Shown: positions 33,896 to 45,440, counted from the first letter of the stretch. The stretch is DNA of 64,000 nt from Ricinus communis (GCF_019578655.1 NC_063257.1:21824001-21888000), one strand, 5' to 3'. Program-made: numbers and translations. Notes: generated from the sequence alone by a model not told the origin.

Positions 33896-34480
33896 AAAGC
33901 AGCCCAGTACTAAAAGAAACCCCCTATTAAACTATAACAACACATCGCCAGCAAACCAAGTGTCCATGATCACCCCTGACTTCAGTAAAAGGAGGTCATA
34001 AATTCTTTCAAGTACATAACCTGAGCTGAGCTAGAACTAGAAAGTAAACCAGCTAGCCCACAAAGAACCTTCACTTAGCTAGGGGCACCCCTATCCATGG
34101 TGTTCCATCACCTAAAATGGAGCGGGAAACTTACACCCTAGTTGCCTAAAAATAGTCCTAAAACTCATAATGGTTAGTATTATGAATATCACCAGGCTTT
34201 CAGGCATGTGACGGACCAATGCAACCATTTCTAGCACGAGATCCACAACTTAATTGATTATGGAGAATGGCAGATTGAGAAACTTTCTCAGTCTAAATGT
34301 GAAGATCTATTAGGACAGCCCTCGAGCAAATTTGATTTTAAGGTTTGCTATTCGAAGCCTTCTTCAGCTGACATCGAATTGATAATATTGTGCCAAGTGA
34401 TTGGGGGACAGATAATGAAGCAGCATGTGAGCCTTGTCTTTTAGAGGTTTGGAAGAAAGGAAAAAAGAAGTCAGTCATGG
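33896..34480 (+). pseudogene. Gag-protease linker relic, first module
   Basis: Low-quality continuation of gag. A second knuckle-like fragment reads AFRHVTDQCNHF.HEIHNLID (about 34190-34260), then frames with stops run until the protease region. Nothing independent of the retroelement is seen. Confidence 0.55.
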
Positions 34481-34483
34481 CCA

Positions 34484-35170
34484 TTGACATCTAGTAAAGC
34501 TCTAGGACGAATTGAGGTCCAAGACACTAGGGCAAAGGATATCTGGGTAGACAATGAATCTGATAAAGAAGTCGAGCTAATGGATAAGAGCAAAGACATG
34601 GGGATTCAAGAACTAAAGCAGGTTGAGAAAGCTCCCGAGGGGGATAAGGGATTACTAGAGCAGCTGAAGAAAGGAAAGAAGATGGCCGACATTTGGGAGC
34701 TGCTGATGCACTCATCGAATCACAGAAAGGCTCTAATGTGAGCTTTATCTAGTATAAGCATTAGCACGGTGGCTATCCCTGAGGAAATGATCAAAATGGT
34801 AATTGAAAAAACCAGCGGGACGATCACTTTCTCGTATAAAGACTATAGCACTTGAGGAAAAGACCATAACAAGGCTCTCTATATAGTAGTAGAAGTTAAG
34901 GGGAAAAGGACCACATGTGTGATGGTAGATGATGGATCAGCCATCAATGTGTGCCTTTCTCACATACTCCCTAAGCTGGGGATGACTATGAAAGATCTAA
35001 AGCCATCTATTATGGTGATAAGCGCCTATGACAAGACAAAGAGAGACGTGAAAGGAACATTCTCAGCATTGGTGAAGAAGGATCCTATCAAATCCTAGGT
35101 GGAATTCATAATCTTGGACATTCTAGTAACTTTTGCACTGTTATTGGGTAAGCCATGGTTCCATTTAAAG
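34484..35170 (+). pseudogene. Tat/Ogre-type aspartic protease, first module
   Basis: ADIWELLMHSSNHRKAL (about 34685-34735) is the block that precedes protease in Tat/Ogre polyproteins. The protease follows with CVMVDDGSAINVCL (active-site DDGS at about 34927-34940), LPKLGM, DLKPSIMVISAYDKTKR and LLGKPWFHLK (to about 35170). Stops occur at 34739, about 34855 and 35096. The catalytic Asp and DxGS-type loop are retained. Directly after the protease a second gag begins instead of reverse transcriptase. Confidence 0.82.
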
Positions 35171-35202
35171 TGAAATCAATATAAAACAAGACTTAAAAGT
35201 AA

Positions 35203-36590
35203 GTGCTTCTAGCACTTATCAGTAGGCTAATTAAACAAGAAAGCACTAAAATGGAAGACTATCTAGAAGCATCCCCTAACACAGAACTAGAAGTAATCCA
35301 CAATGATAGGGAAAGTGTCAAGACTCAGATCCAGAGTCTAATGGACATGATGACACAACAAGCTGAAGCATTACAAGCTTTGACTGCACAACAGCAAGCA
35401 ACTCCTGCTGCTCCAACAGCACCACCTGCACTTGCAATACTTGCCAACAAGTGGGGTAGATGGTATTGGGACGAATCCCAAGAATCCTATGGTATTGGAT
35501 TTTGGTCAGGCTTCAAATAAGGATAAGAATGCTAGTAATATGAGTTTATCAATGCAGATGAAGAGATTTAGGTTAAACAAACAGTTGTTTTGAGGGGTTC
35601 CTATCTCCAAAGATCTAAAAGTCAAAGAAATGGAAAAGCAGATTGAGAAGCTTCAAGAGATGCTAAAGGTAAAAAAGGCTGGGAAGTAATTGATGATATC
35701 GAAGAGCCTGTAGAGGTGACGATCAAAGCTAAGAAGATAAACTTGCTAGATTTGTAAAATTTTGATGGTACAAGTGATCCCTATGCCTTCATCAACTCTT
35801 ACAGGGTGGCCATGTCAACATGCTAGAACCTCACCATAGAACATATCATTAAGTTCTTTGGATTGTACCTTAAGGGGCAGGCCAACCACTGGTATTGGCA
35901 ATGAGAAAGTCTGTTGTGGCTAGAAGGATATAGCTAAGAAGTTTGTAGGCCAATAATAATATAATGTTGAAGTGGAAGTCACTATACATGATTTGAAAGT
36001 GACGAAGCAAATGTCAAATGAAAGTGTTTCAAACTTCATGCTACACTTTAGGGCGAAGGCGGCAAGGATGGTTACTAAGCCCTCCGAGTGGGATCAGGTA
36101 CAATACATGACTAAGGGCACACATACCTATATTTAAGAGAAGTTAGCTCCAATCTTCCTTCGGACCCTTGAGGATTTTAGGGAATGCGCCTCGAACATTA
36201 AGGAATTAGAACAGAATAATGGAAGCTTTAAGAGAAATGTCTTTAGCAGTTTAGGGGCTAAAATGGTAAATGTGTCCTAGGTCAGGGTAAACTTTATAGC
36301 CCCACCATGGAGATACTCTTGAATTCCAATGCCTTTTTCATAGGTCATGACAAAGTTGTAGCAGTTAAATTTGCTGAATGAAGCTCCCCCACCAAGACCC
36401 CAGATCACTCAGATGGGAAATAATGCTAATGGCTTTTGCCATTATCACCAGATTGTAGTGCATAATACTGATTATTGCAAGAGTCTGAGGAATGAGATAT
36501 AGAATTTGATTGATAATGGAAAGATTATAGACCTAAAGGCTAAGTGCCCTAATCCTCTGCCAAACTACAATAGAGCATCGACGTCGAATT
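35203..36590 (+). pseudogene. gag: Second Tat/Ogre-type gag module
   Basis: An ATG at 35251 starts MEDYLEASPNTELEVI with Q/A-rich text (MTQQAEALQALTAQQQ), the coiled N-terminal region of a Tat/Ogre gag. In another frame INLLDL.NFDGTSDPYAF and IIKFFGLYLKGQANHWY (about 35740-35900) give the capsid core, differing from the first gag module. A zinc-knuckle-like FCHYHQ... stretch (about 36430-36490) follows. Many stops and frame changes are present. Its presence after a protease is abnormal for a single element. Confidence 0.75.
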
Positions 36591-37300
36591 ATAAGACCAC
36601 AATGATCAGTTTCAGACTGTCAGAAAGTTTTGTGCTAGGGCTTGTGGAGGTAATATCTGAGACCCTTGAGGAAAGACATTGAGAGATGGAAGTAAGAAAG
36701 AGAAGATAAGCCAATGGGAGAGAGAGAAAAGTAATAATGAGGAAGAAGACGCGCTGGTTATCGTCATTCATGACTTTTGGGAAATTTTCAAGGCACAGCT
36801 AGACGTCCTCCAAAATATCGAAGTATGGAAAACACTCGAGCAGAGAGAAAATCAGTCAATGGGAGTGTAGAATCGCTAGATATTTAGGCTGAGATTTAGG
36901 GGTCAACCTCCGAGTTGGTTGGTGAGTCAGCAGACAGAGTGACTCGAGGTGGATCGGTGTATAATGATCATAATAAGGTGATATCAAAGAAACATGATAA
37001 GAAGAAACAAGAGAAAGTAGAAGTAATAAAAGAGCTATAAATAGGAAAGGTAGAGAACGTGATTCTAGAAAATGAGTAGAAGAAACAACTAAAAGAACAA
37101 GTTATGAGAGATAAGAAAGAAAGGCTAATTATGGCTAAGCTGAGAAGGACCCAAGCCAACATTTCAGTGTGAGAACTTTTGGGATGTTCATTTGAGTACA
37201 TAAATGCCATAGCAAGAGCACTACACAGAATTATTAGTCAACCCCGCAGCAAACAGCTCTAGCAATACAAGAAAGGAAGCCGATTAAATCCTTTTCTGGT
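36591..37300 (+). pseudogene. Decayed linker between second gag and second protease
   Basis: K/E-rich open stretches on the + strand (for example 36679-36870) resemble the charged gag-protease linker of Tat/Ogre elements, heavily broken by stops. I see no independent gene. Confidence 0.5.
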
Positions 37301-37329
37301 AAAGATTATCCCTGGAAAGGAGAAGCCAT

Positions 37330-37861
37330 AGACACCCACTATACATCGAGGTTATATTGAAGGGGGTGAAAAGTGGATGTGTGATGGTTGATCACAAATC
37401 TAGCATCAACATCCACTGAAGTTTTGGGGCAAGTATGGCCTTGAGTATAAAGATCTGGAACCTAGTTCCATAGTCATCAGAGCCTATGATGACACAAAGA
37501 GGCAAGCAATGGGTACCTTCAAGGCTTGTGTAAAGGTTGGACCGATTGAGTATGTGGCTGAGTTTGTAGTTATTGACATACTAGTGGCTTATTCTATTCT
37601 TCTAGGTCATCCATAGTATTATGAGTTGTGCAAAGTATCCTGTTCTCTTCATCAAATGATGAAGTTTCTCTGCAAGGGTAAGGTTATGACCATCCGAGCA
37701 TCTGAAGCTATTGAGACAATAGTTAAGGCTATTAAAGAAGAAATGATGATTGGATTCTAGGTGGCAATGATTCGGGCTAGTGAAAGCCCCGACGTGCGAA
37801 TGATGAGGAAAATGGGATATTTCCTCAGATTTGAATTAGGCAAAGGTCGTGGCAGAGTGCC
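37330..37861 (+). pseudogene. Second Tat/Ogre-type protease, interrupted by a nested element
   Basis: EVILKGVKSGCVMVDHKSSIN, then EYKDLEPSSIVIRAYDDTKR, KVGPIEYVAEFVVIDILVAYSILLGHP and GKVMTIRASEAIETI. This repeats the protease layout of 34862-35170, but the active-site loop reads DHKSS, with Lys where Gly is expected, so it was probably inactive. The coding trace stops at GKGRGRVP at the CRM-like insertion point (37861) and resumes at 44645 in the same protein context (DCKELGF). Confidence 0.82.
37857..37861. repeat. Target-site duplication (GTGCC), left
   Basis: GTGCC directly precedes the TGATGTAAACC terminus of the nested CRM-like element. An identical GTGCC follows its other terminus at 44645-44649. 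Confidence 0.93.
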
Positions 37862-38614
37862 TGATGTAAACCTTTTATGGAAGAGAAGATTACAAATCAA
37901 GATCAATACTTATAAGGTTTGCTAAAAGTTATTTGCGGAACTATCACCCTTATTTATAAAGAAATAAGATCAATAGCTATAATGAGATGAACTTAATTAA
38001 TCCTAGAAACTAACAAATTAATAGAATTAAATTAAGGTAGAAGTGAAATCAAAACTTAAACAATAAGCTTTAATATCAAGAACACTCAAAGAAACTTTTT
38101 AAGCAAAAACAAGGTTTTCTATTCAATCAAAGATATATGCTTTTGCAGAATTACATAGCTCTATTTATAGAGTTTAAATAATCCTAATCCTAGAATGACT
38201 AGGATATGCGGCCAAGACTCCTAAATAAACAAATCTTGAAGTAAAAGAGTAGCAAACTCCTATTTTGACTTGGACTTGTTAAAAGAAAACTCCTATTTTG
38301 ACTTTGAATATTCAACCTTGGACTTGGGCCTTACTTTTGGGCTTGACTTCAACATAAATCAGATCTGATCTTCATGTTTTCACGTTGGGCTTTAATCCAT
38401 GAATGAAATACAATTAATCAAAGTTGAATCTTGATCTTCTAAATCCAACTCGCTAACCTTGCTTCTTGAATGCATCTTGTCTATCACGTGGACCATGAAA
38501 GAACACAAGGCAGCCTTGAATCTTTTGCTTCTAGCTCATGTGATTGGACCCTCATACTTCAATGGATCCATTCGTGGCTTGCTTGGTTGTGAAGGATCAG
38601 CCTTGATTTTATCA
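37862..38614 (-). repeat. 3' LTR of the CRM-like element
   Basis: Near-copy of 43920-44644, differing by a short extra stretch (about 37951-37978) and scattered substitutions. On the - strand it holds the end of the integrase frame and a CTATAAATAG TATA motif (38161-38170). Confidence 0.92.
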
Positions 38615-39612
38615 TCCCCTCCCTCCTCGAAAGGATTCGTCCTCGAATCAAGACCGTCATCAAAAGAAAATGGAGATAAATCAGCAACATTGAATGCAGC
38701 ACTAATTCCATACTCACCGGGCAAGTCAATCTTGTAAATATTATTGTTGATGCGTTCCAACACTTGAAAAGGTCCATCTCCCCTTGGCATCAACTTGCTT
38801 TTTCTTTGGTTTGGGAATCTATCTTTGCGCATGTATATCCACACCCAATCTCCGGATTCAAAGATCACCTCTTTTCTTCCTTTGTTGGCGTGTTTAGCAT
38901 TTGCTTCATTCTTGCGCTCTAGATTAGCTCGAACCTGTTCATGCAATTTAAGCACATATTCGGCCTTTTTCTTACCATCAAGGTTAGTTTCTTCCTTTAA
39001 AGGTAAAGCAATCAAATCTAACGAACTTAAAGGTACAAACCCATAGACAATCTCAAAAGGGTAGAATTTAGTTGAAGAATGCATGGTTTTATTATAAGCA
39101 AATTCTATATGCGGCAAGCAATCTTCCCAACTCTTAATGTTGTGTTTTACCATGGTGCGTAGTAATTGTGATAGTGTTCTATTTACTACTTCAGTTTGAC
39201 CATCAGTTTGTGGGTGACAAATTTTTGAAAATAACAAGCGTGTACCTAACTTACCCCATAAAGTCTTCCAAAAGTAGCTCAAAAACTTAGCATCCCTATC
39301 ACTAACTATGGTGCGTGGCATACCATGTAAATGCACTACCTCTTTAAAGAATAGGTCAGCAATATGTTGTGCATCATTAGTTTTCTTACAAGCTATAAAA
39401 TGTGCCATCTTTGAAAACCTATCAACAACAACAAATATGCTATCATTCCCATGCCTAGTTCTAGGTAATCCAAGTACAAAATCCATAGATATATCAACCC
39501 AAGGTGAACTAGGTATAGGGAGAGGCATATACAAACCATGTGGTTGAAGCTTAGACTTAGCATGTTTGCACACAATACAATTTGCACAAAATCGCATAAC
39601 ATCCTTTTTCAT
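38536..39612 (-). CDS. Integrase of the CRM-like element (open for 358 codons)
   Basis: The longest genuine coding frame in the window. From the N-terminus it shows [11 protein letters not shown] (second half of the HHCC zinc site), then the catalytic core with [19 protein letters not shown] and [11 protein letters not shown], so all three DDE acidic residues are present. [21 protein letters not shown] and the C-terminal [19 protein letters not shown] and FNVADLSPF follow. The ending ...KYEGPIT stops at a TGA (about 38536) inside the 3' LTR. The 5' LTR copy of the same stretch reads CGA there and continues with RARSKRFKAAL (44422-44658). The stop therefore truncates the C-terminal motif associated in CRM elements with centromeric targeting. 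The apparent ATG start is internal to the original polyprotein. Confidence 0.85.
   Translation of the reverse strand: MKKDVMRFCANCIVCKHAKSKLQPHGLYMPLPIPSSPWVDISMDFVLGLPRTRHGNDSIFVVVDRFSKMAHFIACKKTNDAQHIADLFFKEVVHLHGMPRTIVSDRDAKFLSYFWKTLWGKLGTRLLFSKICHPQTDGQTEVVNRTLSQLLRTMVKHNIKSWEDCLPHIEFAYNKTMHSSTKFYPFEIVYGFVPLSSLDLIALPLKEETNLDGKKKAEYVLKLHEQVRANLERKNEANAKHANKGRKEVIFESGDWVWIYMRKDRFPNQRKSKLMPRGDGPFQVLERINNNIYKIDLPGEYGISAAFNVADLSPFSFDDGLDSRTNPFEEGGDDKIKADPSQPSKPRMDPLKYEGPIT
38615..38627 (-). other. Polypurine tract of the CRM-like element
   Basis: On the - strand GGAGGGAGGGGA directly precedes the TGATAAAATC start of the 3' LTR. Confidence 0.88.
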
Positions 39613-40260
39613 GCAAGGCCAATAAAGTGATCATGCAATACATCTAAAGTCTTTTGAACACCAAAGTGTCCCATCAAACCACCCTCATGTGCTTCTTTCA
39701 CAAGTAGATCACGCATATAACAAGAAGGAATGCATAAACGTTTTTCAAAGAAAAGAAAACCATCATGCCTATAATACTTATCAAACGCACCTTGTTCACA
39801 TGCCTTATACACTTGGCCGAAATTACTATCATCATGATATAAGTCTTTTATTTGTTCAAAACCTAGTAATTTGGCATCTAAAACAATAATTAAAGCATAC
39901 CTTCTAGATAAAGCATCGGCCACTATGTTATCTTTACCTTGCTTGTACTTGATGACATAAGGGAATGCTTCAATGAACTCACTCCATTTAGCATGTCTTC
40001 TACTCAGCTTGTTTTGACCCTTTAAGTACTTCAAGGATTCATGATCGGTGTGGATCACAAACTCTTTGGGTAGCAAGTAATGTTGCCATACTTCTAAAAC
40101 TCTAACAAGTGCATAGAGTTCCTTGTCATAAGTTGGATACTTCAGGCTTGCTCCATTCAGCTTCTCGCAAAAATAGGCTATTGGCTTCCATCTTGCATTA
40201 GAATAGCTCCAATACCTATACCGGAAGCATCACAATCAATCTCAAAGTTTTATCAGAATT
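39609..40260 (-). pseudogene. RNase H and integrase zinc-finger part of CRM-like pol, frameshifted
   Basis: Reading - strand, [19 protein letters not shown] (about 40245-40190) has the RNase H catalytic Asp. A frameshift follows at about 40190, after which the frame continues with [15 protein letters not shown] and from 40076 [37 protein letters not shown] and ADALSRR. The integrase zinc-finger region [18 protein letters not shown] comes next. A second break (about 39609) separates it from the long integrase frame. Confidence 0.85.
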
Positions 40261-41214
40261 AGGAAGAGATAGAATAGGAGAAGAAGTAAGTTTTTGTTTG
40301 AGCAAGTCAAACGCCAATTGTTGTGTTTCTCCCCAATTAAACTTCACATCTTTCTTCACTAATTCATTCAATGGTGCAGCAATGGTACTGAAATCTTTCA
40401 CAAAATGCCTATAGAAGCTTACTAGTCCATGAAAACTTCGAACTTCACTTGCATTTGTGGGAATCGGCCACTATTTGATTGCCTTCACCTTTTCTTCATC
40501 AACCTCAATTCCTTTTACACTAACAACAAAACCAAGAAAAACAAGTTTGTTTGTGCAAAAATCGCACTTCTTAAGGTTAGCAAACAGAACTTCTTTGCAT
40601 AAAGTTTCAAGAACTAAAAGCACATGCTTTACATGTTCACTATAAGACCTGCTATAAATAAGTATATCATCAAAATAGACAACCACAAACCTGCCTATAT
40701 AAGCACGTAAAACATGATTCATTAATCTCATGAATGTACTAGGTGCATTAGTTAAAGCAAACGGCATGACTAACCACTCATATAAACCAAATTTAGTTTT
40801 GAATGTTGTTTTCCATTCATCACCCTCTTTCATTCTAATTTGATGATAACTACTTTTTAGATCAATCTTAGTGAACACAACAGCCCCATGCAACTCATCA
40901 AGCATATCATCTAACCTAGGTATAGGATGACGAAATTTAATAGTTACTTTGTTAATTGCACGGCAATCCACACACATATGCCAAGAACCATCTTTCTTAA
41001 GGACAAGTATAACAGGAATAGCACATGGACTTAAACTTTCCCTAACATAACCTTTATTAAGAAGTTCTTCCACTTTGTGTTGTAGTTCTTTGGTTTCCTC
41101 AGGATTTGCTCTATATGCTGGCCTATTGGATATGGTAGAACCGGGTACAAAGTCAATTTGGTGCTCAATTCCACGAATGAGTGGTAACCTACTTGGAATT
41201 TCATCGGGAAACAC
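40261..41214 (-). pseudogene. Reverse transcriptase of the CRM-like element
   Basis: Blocks in order: [34 protein letters not shown] block (read [14 protein letters not shown]), [44 protein letters not shown] and the catalytic [11 protein letters not shown] (YFDD at 40666-40677, intact). After a TAG at about 40470 come EVRSFHGLVSFYRHFVKDFS and LVKKDVKFNW (to 40216). Another TAG at 41215-41230 separates it from protease, where a Gln codon is expected. Catalytic residues are kept but the polyprotein is broken. Confidence 0.88.
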
Positions 41215-41226
41215 GTCCTCAAATTC

Positions 41227-41976
41227 CTACAAAAGAGACTTGAAACTTGAAGGCAAAGAAACATTAAGATCGTTAGTGGTTAGAAAACTTTCTTTGTAAA
41301 CAAGTACAAGTATTTGTTTTTGTAACATTAAAGCTTTTCTCACATCTCTCTCTCTTGCCACAAAGCTCACTTTTCTCTTTTTTGCACTCAACTCACCTTT
41401 TTCTTGCGCCTCACAACTCAATGTTTTCTTTTTGCACAAACTCTCTTTCTCTCCTTTTTCCTCTGTTTTCTCACACCCCTCATGGTTTTCCACACAGCTC
41501 TCCTTTTGCTTGTGCACCTTTTCTTTTTCACGTGCACTCTCTCTCTTTCTTTCTTTTTCTTTTTCTTTTTCATAGGCAATAACTTTAAGTTTCATTATAC
41601 GTTGGTCTTCATTAACAATCTTTGGACTTAAAGGTGTAAGAGTATAAAGTTTGTTGTGAAGTGTAAGACAATAGTAATTTGAACGCCCCTTGTAGATGAC
41701 ATCTCTATCAAATAGCCATGGTCTTCCGAAAAGTAGATGACAAGCTTGCATTGGGATCACATCATATAATACTTCATCTTGGAACTTTTGCACACAAAAC
41801 GCCACCCTAACTTGCTTTGTAACCTTGATACCTCCCGAATCATTCAACCATTGAAGAGTATATGGTTTTGGATGTTTGGTTGTTTGAAGTTTCAATCGAT
41901 CCACCATCATTGTGCTAGCAACGTTAGTGCAACTACCACTATCAATAATTAAAACAGAAGGAGTTTTTCTTACCAA
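41227..41976 (-). pseudogene. Aspartic protease plus charged linker of the CRM-like element
   Basis: VLIIDSGSCTNVAS carries the DSG active site of a retropepsin-like protease; YDVIPMQACHLLFGRPWLFD is the C-terminal flap-side block. It is followed by a long K/E/R-rich linker (about 41390-41600) encoded by a CT-rich microsatellite-like stretch on the + strand, then ESFLTTNDLNVSLPSSF before RT. It is one continuous frame of 249 codons bounded by stops. Confidence 0.88.
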
Positions 41977-42003
41977 ACAGCGTGTATGGAAGATGTTCTC
42001 TCT

Positions 42004-43219
42004 TTAGCTTTCATCATCAGCCCCTTGTTGCACGTTCAAGGATCTAATGGTGACTCCATATAGCTCACCTAAATGCCCCTCTTGCTTAGCTCCATCATTG
42101 GAATAGCAATCTTCCAATTCGGGCATTGAATCTTCATCATTTTTAGCTCCATTTTCTTCTTCACTAGCATACACCAATTCACCTCCTTTTAATGCTAAAG
42201 TGCGTTTGTTCAGACGTTGAGAAGAGATATGTCTATAGCCTAGGCATTTGAAGCATTGGATCCTTTTGGGCTTACCTTCTTGAGTTCGGCTTTTACTGCT
42301 TTGTTCCCCCTTTGTTTCGGCTTTATTATCTTTAGACACTTCTTTTCCTTTGTTTTGGGCAGAATTTGTACCTTTCCAATTGGATTTCCAATTAGAATTT
42401 GTTGAATAGGAGTTCTTGCTCTTTTGCTTCAATTGCCGCTCTATCTTGATTGCCATGTGTAGCATGTCCTCCATCTCTACATAATGCTGCAATTCAACAA
42501 GATTAGCAATATCTTTGTTAAGACCATGCAAAAATCGAGCCATAGTAGCCTCCCTATCCTCTTCTATATTGGCCCTAATCAAAGCAATCTCCATCTCTTG
42601 ATAATACTCCTCTATGCTCCTTCCCCCTTGTACCAAATTTTGTAGCGTTTTCTCATTATTCGTTTCACTTCGGCCCATGTTTGGATCTCCCCCTCACCAT
42701 TCCTACGCCTATTACTCACTAGTTGATCCCACCAATTGCGGCATAATGGGTGAATTCAACTACAGCCAATTTTACTTTCTTCTCCTCACTATAGTTATAG
42801 CATTCAAATACTCTCTCAACCTTCTTTTCCCACTCTAGATACAACTCGGGATCACTCTTACCTTGGAAGGAAGGAATTGTAAGCTTAATACTACCCAAGT
42901 TTGAATCTACCTTATTTCTCCCATGGTGAGTTTCGGTTCTATCTCCCCATTCTTCTTCATCTCTCCACGTTCCTCTCCTTGCTGTAGACATACTTTCCTT
43001 ATCTCGAAATCTCCTACCTCTCGATTCATATTTGATTTTTATTAGTTCATCCATCATTTCAGCATACATATTTTCGTTATCAAGCCTTTGTCGTTCAAGT
43101 TTGGAGTTTATAGCCTCCATGAATTCTCTCATATCTGGAATTTCGTGATCAGAATCTTTTGAAGAAGACTGATTAGACATGGTTTCAAGAAGATTGGTTT
43201 CTCCCTCACGTGTTTGCAC
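42004..43219 (-). pseudogene. gag: Gag of the CRM-like element, two frameshifts
   Basis: 43219-42719 encodes the N-terminal and capsid parts (SIKLTIPSFQGKSDPELYLEWEKKVERVFECYNYSEEKKVKLA). A one-base loss near 42735 and a further deletion near 42670 move the frame. 42678-42004 continues with QNLVQGGRSIEEYYQEMEIAL, RFLHGLNKDIANLVELQHYVEMEDMLHMA and K/S/N-rich sequence. A zinc knuckle follows, now CFKCLGYRHISSQR, missing the last Cys and the Gly before His. It ends in a stop at 42004. Confidence 0.88.
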
Positions 43220-43905
43220 TCAATCAAAGAAAGAGTTTGTCTTTGTGCCCTTCAAAATTAACTCAAATTGTAAAAGTTAAAATCACAACCAACTTAATAA
43301 AACACAATTAAAAAGCTAGAACATAAATTAATTAAGCTAAAGATGAATTAGAGGAAAAGGAGAATAAAATAACGAACTAAGAATAAGGATGGAAGTAGAA
43401 GAAATAAAGAATAACGGGAAGATAAAGAAAAATATAAGAAACGGAATAGGAAACAATTAAGGAAAAGTAGAATAGGAAAAGGAATTGAAAAGAGAAGGTT
43501 ATGTGATATCTTTAAACCTGATTTTCTTTGGAGTTTGACCTTGACCAAGTCAACTTTTTTTTGAATCAGCTCCAAATCTTGCTTTTTATACTCTTTTTTT
43601 TTAAGCCTCACTTCGGATCAATAATTCAGATCCACACACAATTTTTTTTTATAACCAAACAAGAACAAAACACATAGAGCTTAATTTGATTAAAACGTCT
43701 CGAAGACTTTGATCAAGCAAACTAAAGGAAATGAAATAACAAAATAAAGATATCATAGACCAATTTATCTAGAACTTCTCGAAGACTTTAACCAAACAAA
43801 TTGACGAAGAGAATAAGATGAAGAGAAATTTGAAAACAAAAGAGTATGTGAGTAGAAGAACAACGAAGATAATAAATAGGACACGTAACCAAACCTTGTA
43901 AACTA
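43220..43905 (-). other. 5' leader of the CRM-like element
   Basis: About 690 bp between primer site and gag on the - strand. It is A-rich on the + strand and contains a purine-rich run (43350-43480). Frames here (for example 43348-43611 -) are low-complexity. No gene seen. Confidence 0.6.
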
Positions 43906-43917
43906 GCTTTGATACCA
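43906..43917 (-). other. Primer binding site of the CRM-like element
   Basis: On the - strand TGGTATCAAAGC lies two bases after the LTR end. This is the iMet-type site with one change (A for G) from TGGTATCAGAGC. Confidence 0.88.
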
Positions 43918-43919
43918 AA

Positions 43920-44644
43920 TGATGTAAACCTTCTATGGAAGAGAAGATTACACGCCAAGATCAATACTTATAAGGTTTGCTAAAAGTTATTTACGGAACT
44001 TATGAGATGAACTTAATTAATCCTAGAAACTAACAAGTTAATAGAATTAAATTAAGGTAGAAGTGAAATCAAAACCTAAACAATAAGCTTTAATCTCAAG
44101 AACACTCAAAGAAACTCTTTAAGCAAAAACAAGGTTTTCTATTCAATCAAAGATATATGCTTTTGCAGAATTACATAGCTCTATTTATAGAGTTTAAATA
44201 ATCCTAATCCTAGAATGACTAGTATATGCGGCCAAGACTCCTAAGTAAACAAATCTTGAAGTAAAGGAGTAGCAAACTCCTATTTTGACTTGGACTTGTT
44301 AAAAGAAAACTCCTATTTTGACTTGGATTTTGACTTTGAATATTCAACCTTGGACTTGGGCCTTACGTTTGGGCTTGAATTCAACATAAATCAGATCTGA
44401 TCTTCACGTTCACGTTGGGCTTTAATCCATGAATGAAATACAATTAATCAAAGTTGAATCTTGATCTTCTAAGTCCAACTTGCTAACCTTGCTTCTTGAA
44501 TGCATCTTGTTTATCACGTGGACCATGAAAGAACACAAGGCAGCCTTGAATCTCTTGCTTCTAGCTCGTGTGATTGGACCCTCATACTTCAATGGATCCA
44601 TTCGTGGCTTGCTTGGTGGTGAAGGATCATCCTTGATTTTATCA
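43920..44644 (-). repeat. 5' LTR of the CRM-like element
   Basis: Pairs with 37862-38614. It holds the TATA motif CTATAAATAG on the - strand (44181-44190). The copy of the integrase tail here is open through GPITRARSKRFKAAL, showing the pre-stop state of the 3' LTR. Confidence 0.92.
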
Positions 44645-44649
44645 GTGCC
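44645..44649. repeat. Target-site duplication (GTGCC), right
   Basis: Identical to 37857-37861; the interrupted Tat/Ogre pol resumes directly after it. Confidence 0.93.
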
Positions 44650-45440
44650 CGACTGCAAAGAGCTAGGATTTGCTCATGGAAGTACTACTTTCCTTAGTGG
44701 GAATGAGGATACCCCACAGAAGATTGGAAAGCTATAGAGTAGGATGATTGAGTTTGTGGAAGAAGGCATGTTGATGCCTTATAATGCGGAGACTCCAGAG
44801 TCTTAGATTGATGACAAGGGCAACCCCTGGAAGGGATTCAAATTATTTCATGAATAGTTTAAGATAATGAAAGCTAAGAAAGTCCACCAGGTTAAGGCTA
44901 ATAAGAAGATTGTTGATAAAGCCCGAATGAAGGCCATCGAGAAGGGCAAGGCTAAATTTGAAGACTTCATTCAGGCTACTGATGACGTTGCTCCCCGCAG
45001 GCTGATGTTTATAATTTTGAATTTAATATTGATGCTATTATTGAACAGTCCATTGTGGACGTATTTTATGATGTTGTTTATGTTCTGAACCTATTTGATG
45101 AGGCCGATGAGCTCATCTCTGAAATTAATGCAATGAATATCCAATATGCTTATTAGTGTGGTGTTTTATTTAATGATAGCACACATTTTAATGATTATCC
45201 CACTACCATATTCAATATTGATCCATAGCATGTCATGCATTTAATCTAGGTACATCTAACTCCCCAAAGGAGGTCATGATTAGAACTAGTCTAACTCCTA
45301 AAGAAAAATAGAGATTGACAAAAATATTAATAAAACATAAAAGATGCTTTGCCTAGTCTTATGGAAACATACCTAGGATAGATCAAGAGATTGTCGAATA
45401 CAAGATACCCACTTATCCAAATGTCAGCCAGTAAAGCAAA
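44645..45440 (+). pseudogene. Tat/Ogre pol linker, continuation after the nested insertion
   Basis: Reads DCKELGFAHGSTTFLSGNED, then WKGFKLFHE and KAKFEDFIQATDDVAPRRL. In another frame come IIEQSIVDVFYDVVYVLNLFDEADELISEINAMN and FNDSTHFNDYPTTIFNID. The last part parallels 27310-27500 of the other Tat pol relic (EEHIIDVFYNDV...SKINDMNN), confirming that both belong to one lineage. Confidence 0.8.

Larger units (their letters stand above)
37862..44644 (-). mobile_element. CRM-like chromovirus, complete length, nested in Tat/Ogre pol
   Basis: A 6783-bp element on the - strand with LTRs of 753 bp (37862-38614) and 725 bp (43920-44644), termini TGATGTAAACC...TTTTATCA, a perfect GTGCC target duplication, an iMet-like primer site and a purine tract. 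Gag, protease, RT, RNase H and integrase follow in order. The integrase frame runs 79 bp into the 3' LTR and carries a TRARSKRF-type tail instead of a classical chromodomain. In the CRM clade pol overlapping the LTR is characteristic, so I assign it there tentatively. Several frameshifts and stops show it is not autonomous now. Confidence 0.9.

Noticed and set aside
41533..41575. CT-rich stretch as an independent microsatellite
   Set aside because: On the - strand it encodes the K/E/R-rich linker between protease and RT of the CRM-like element, so it is part of that gene.
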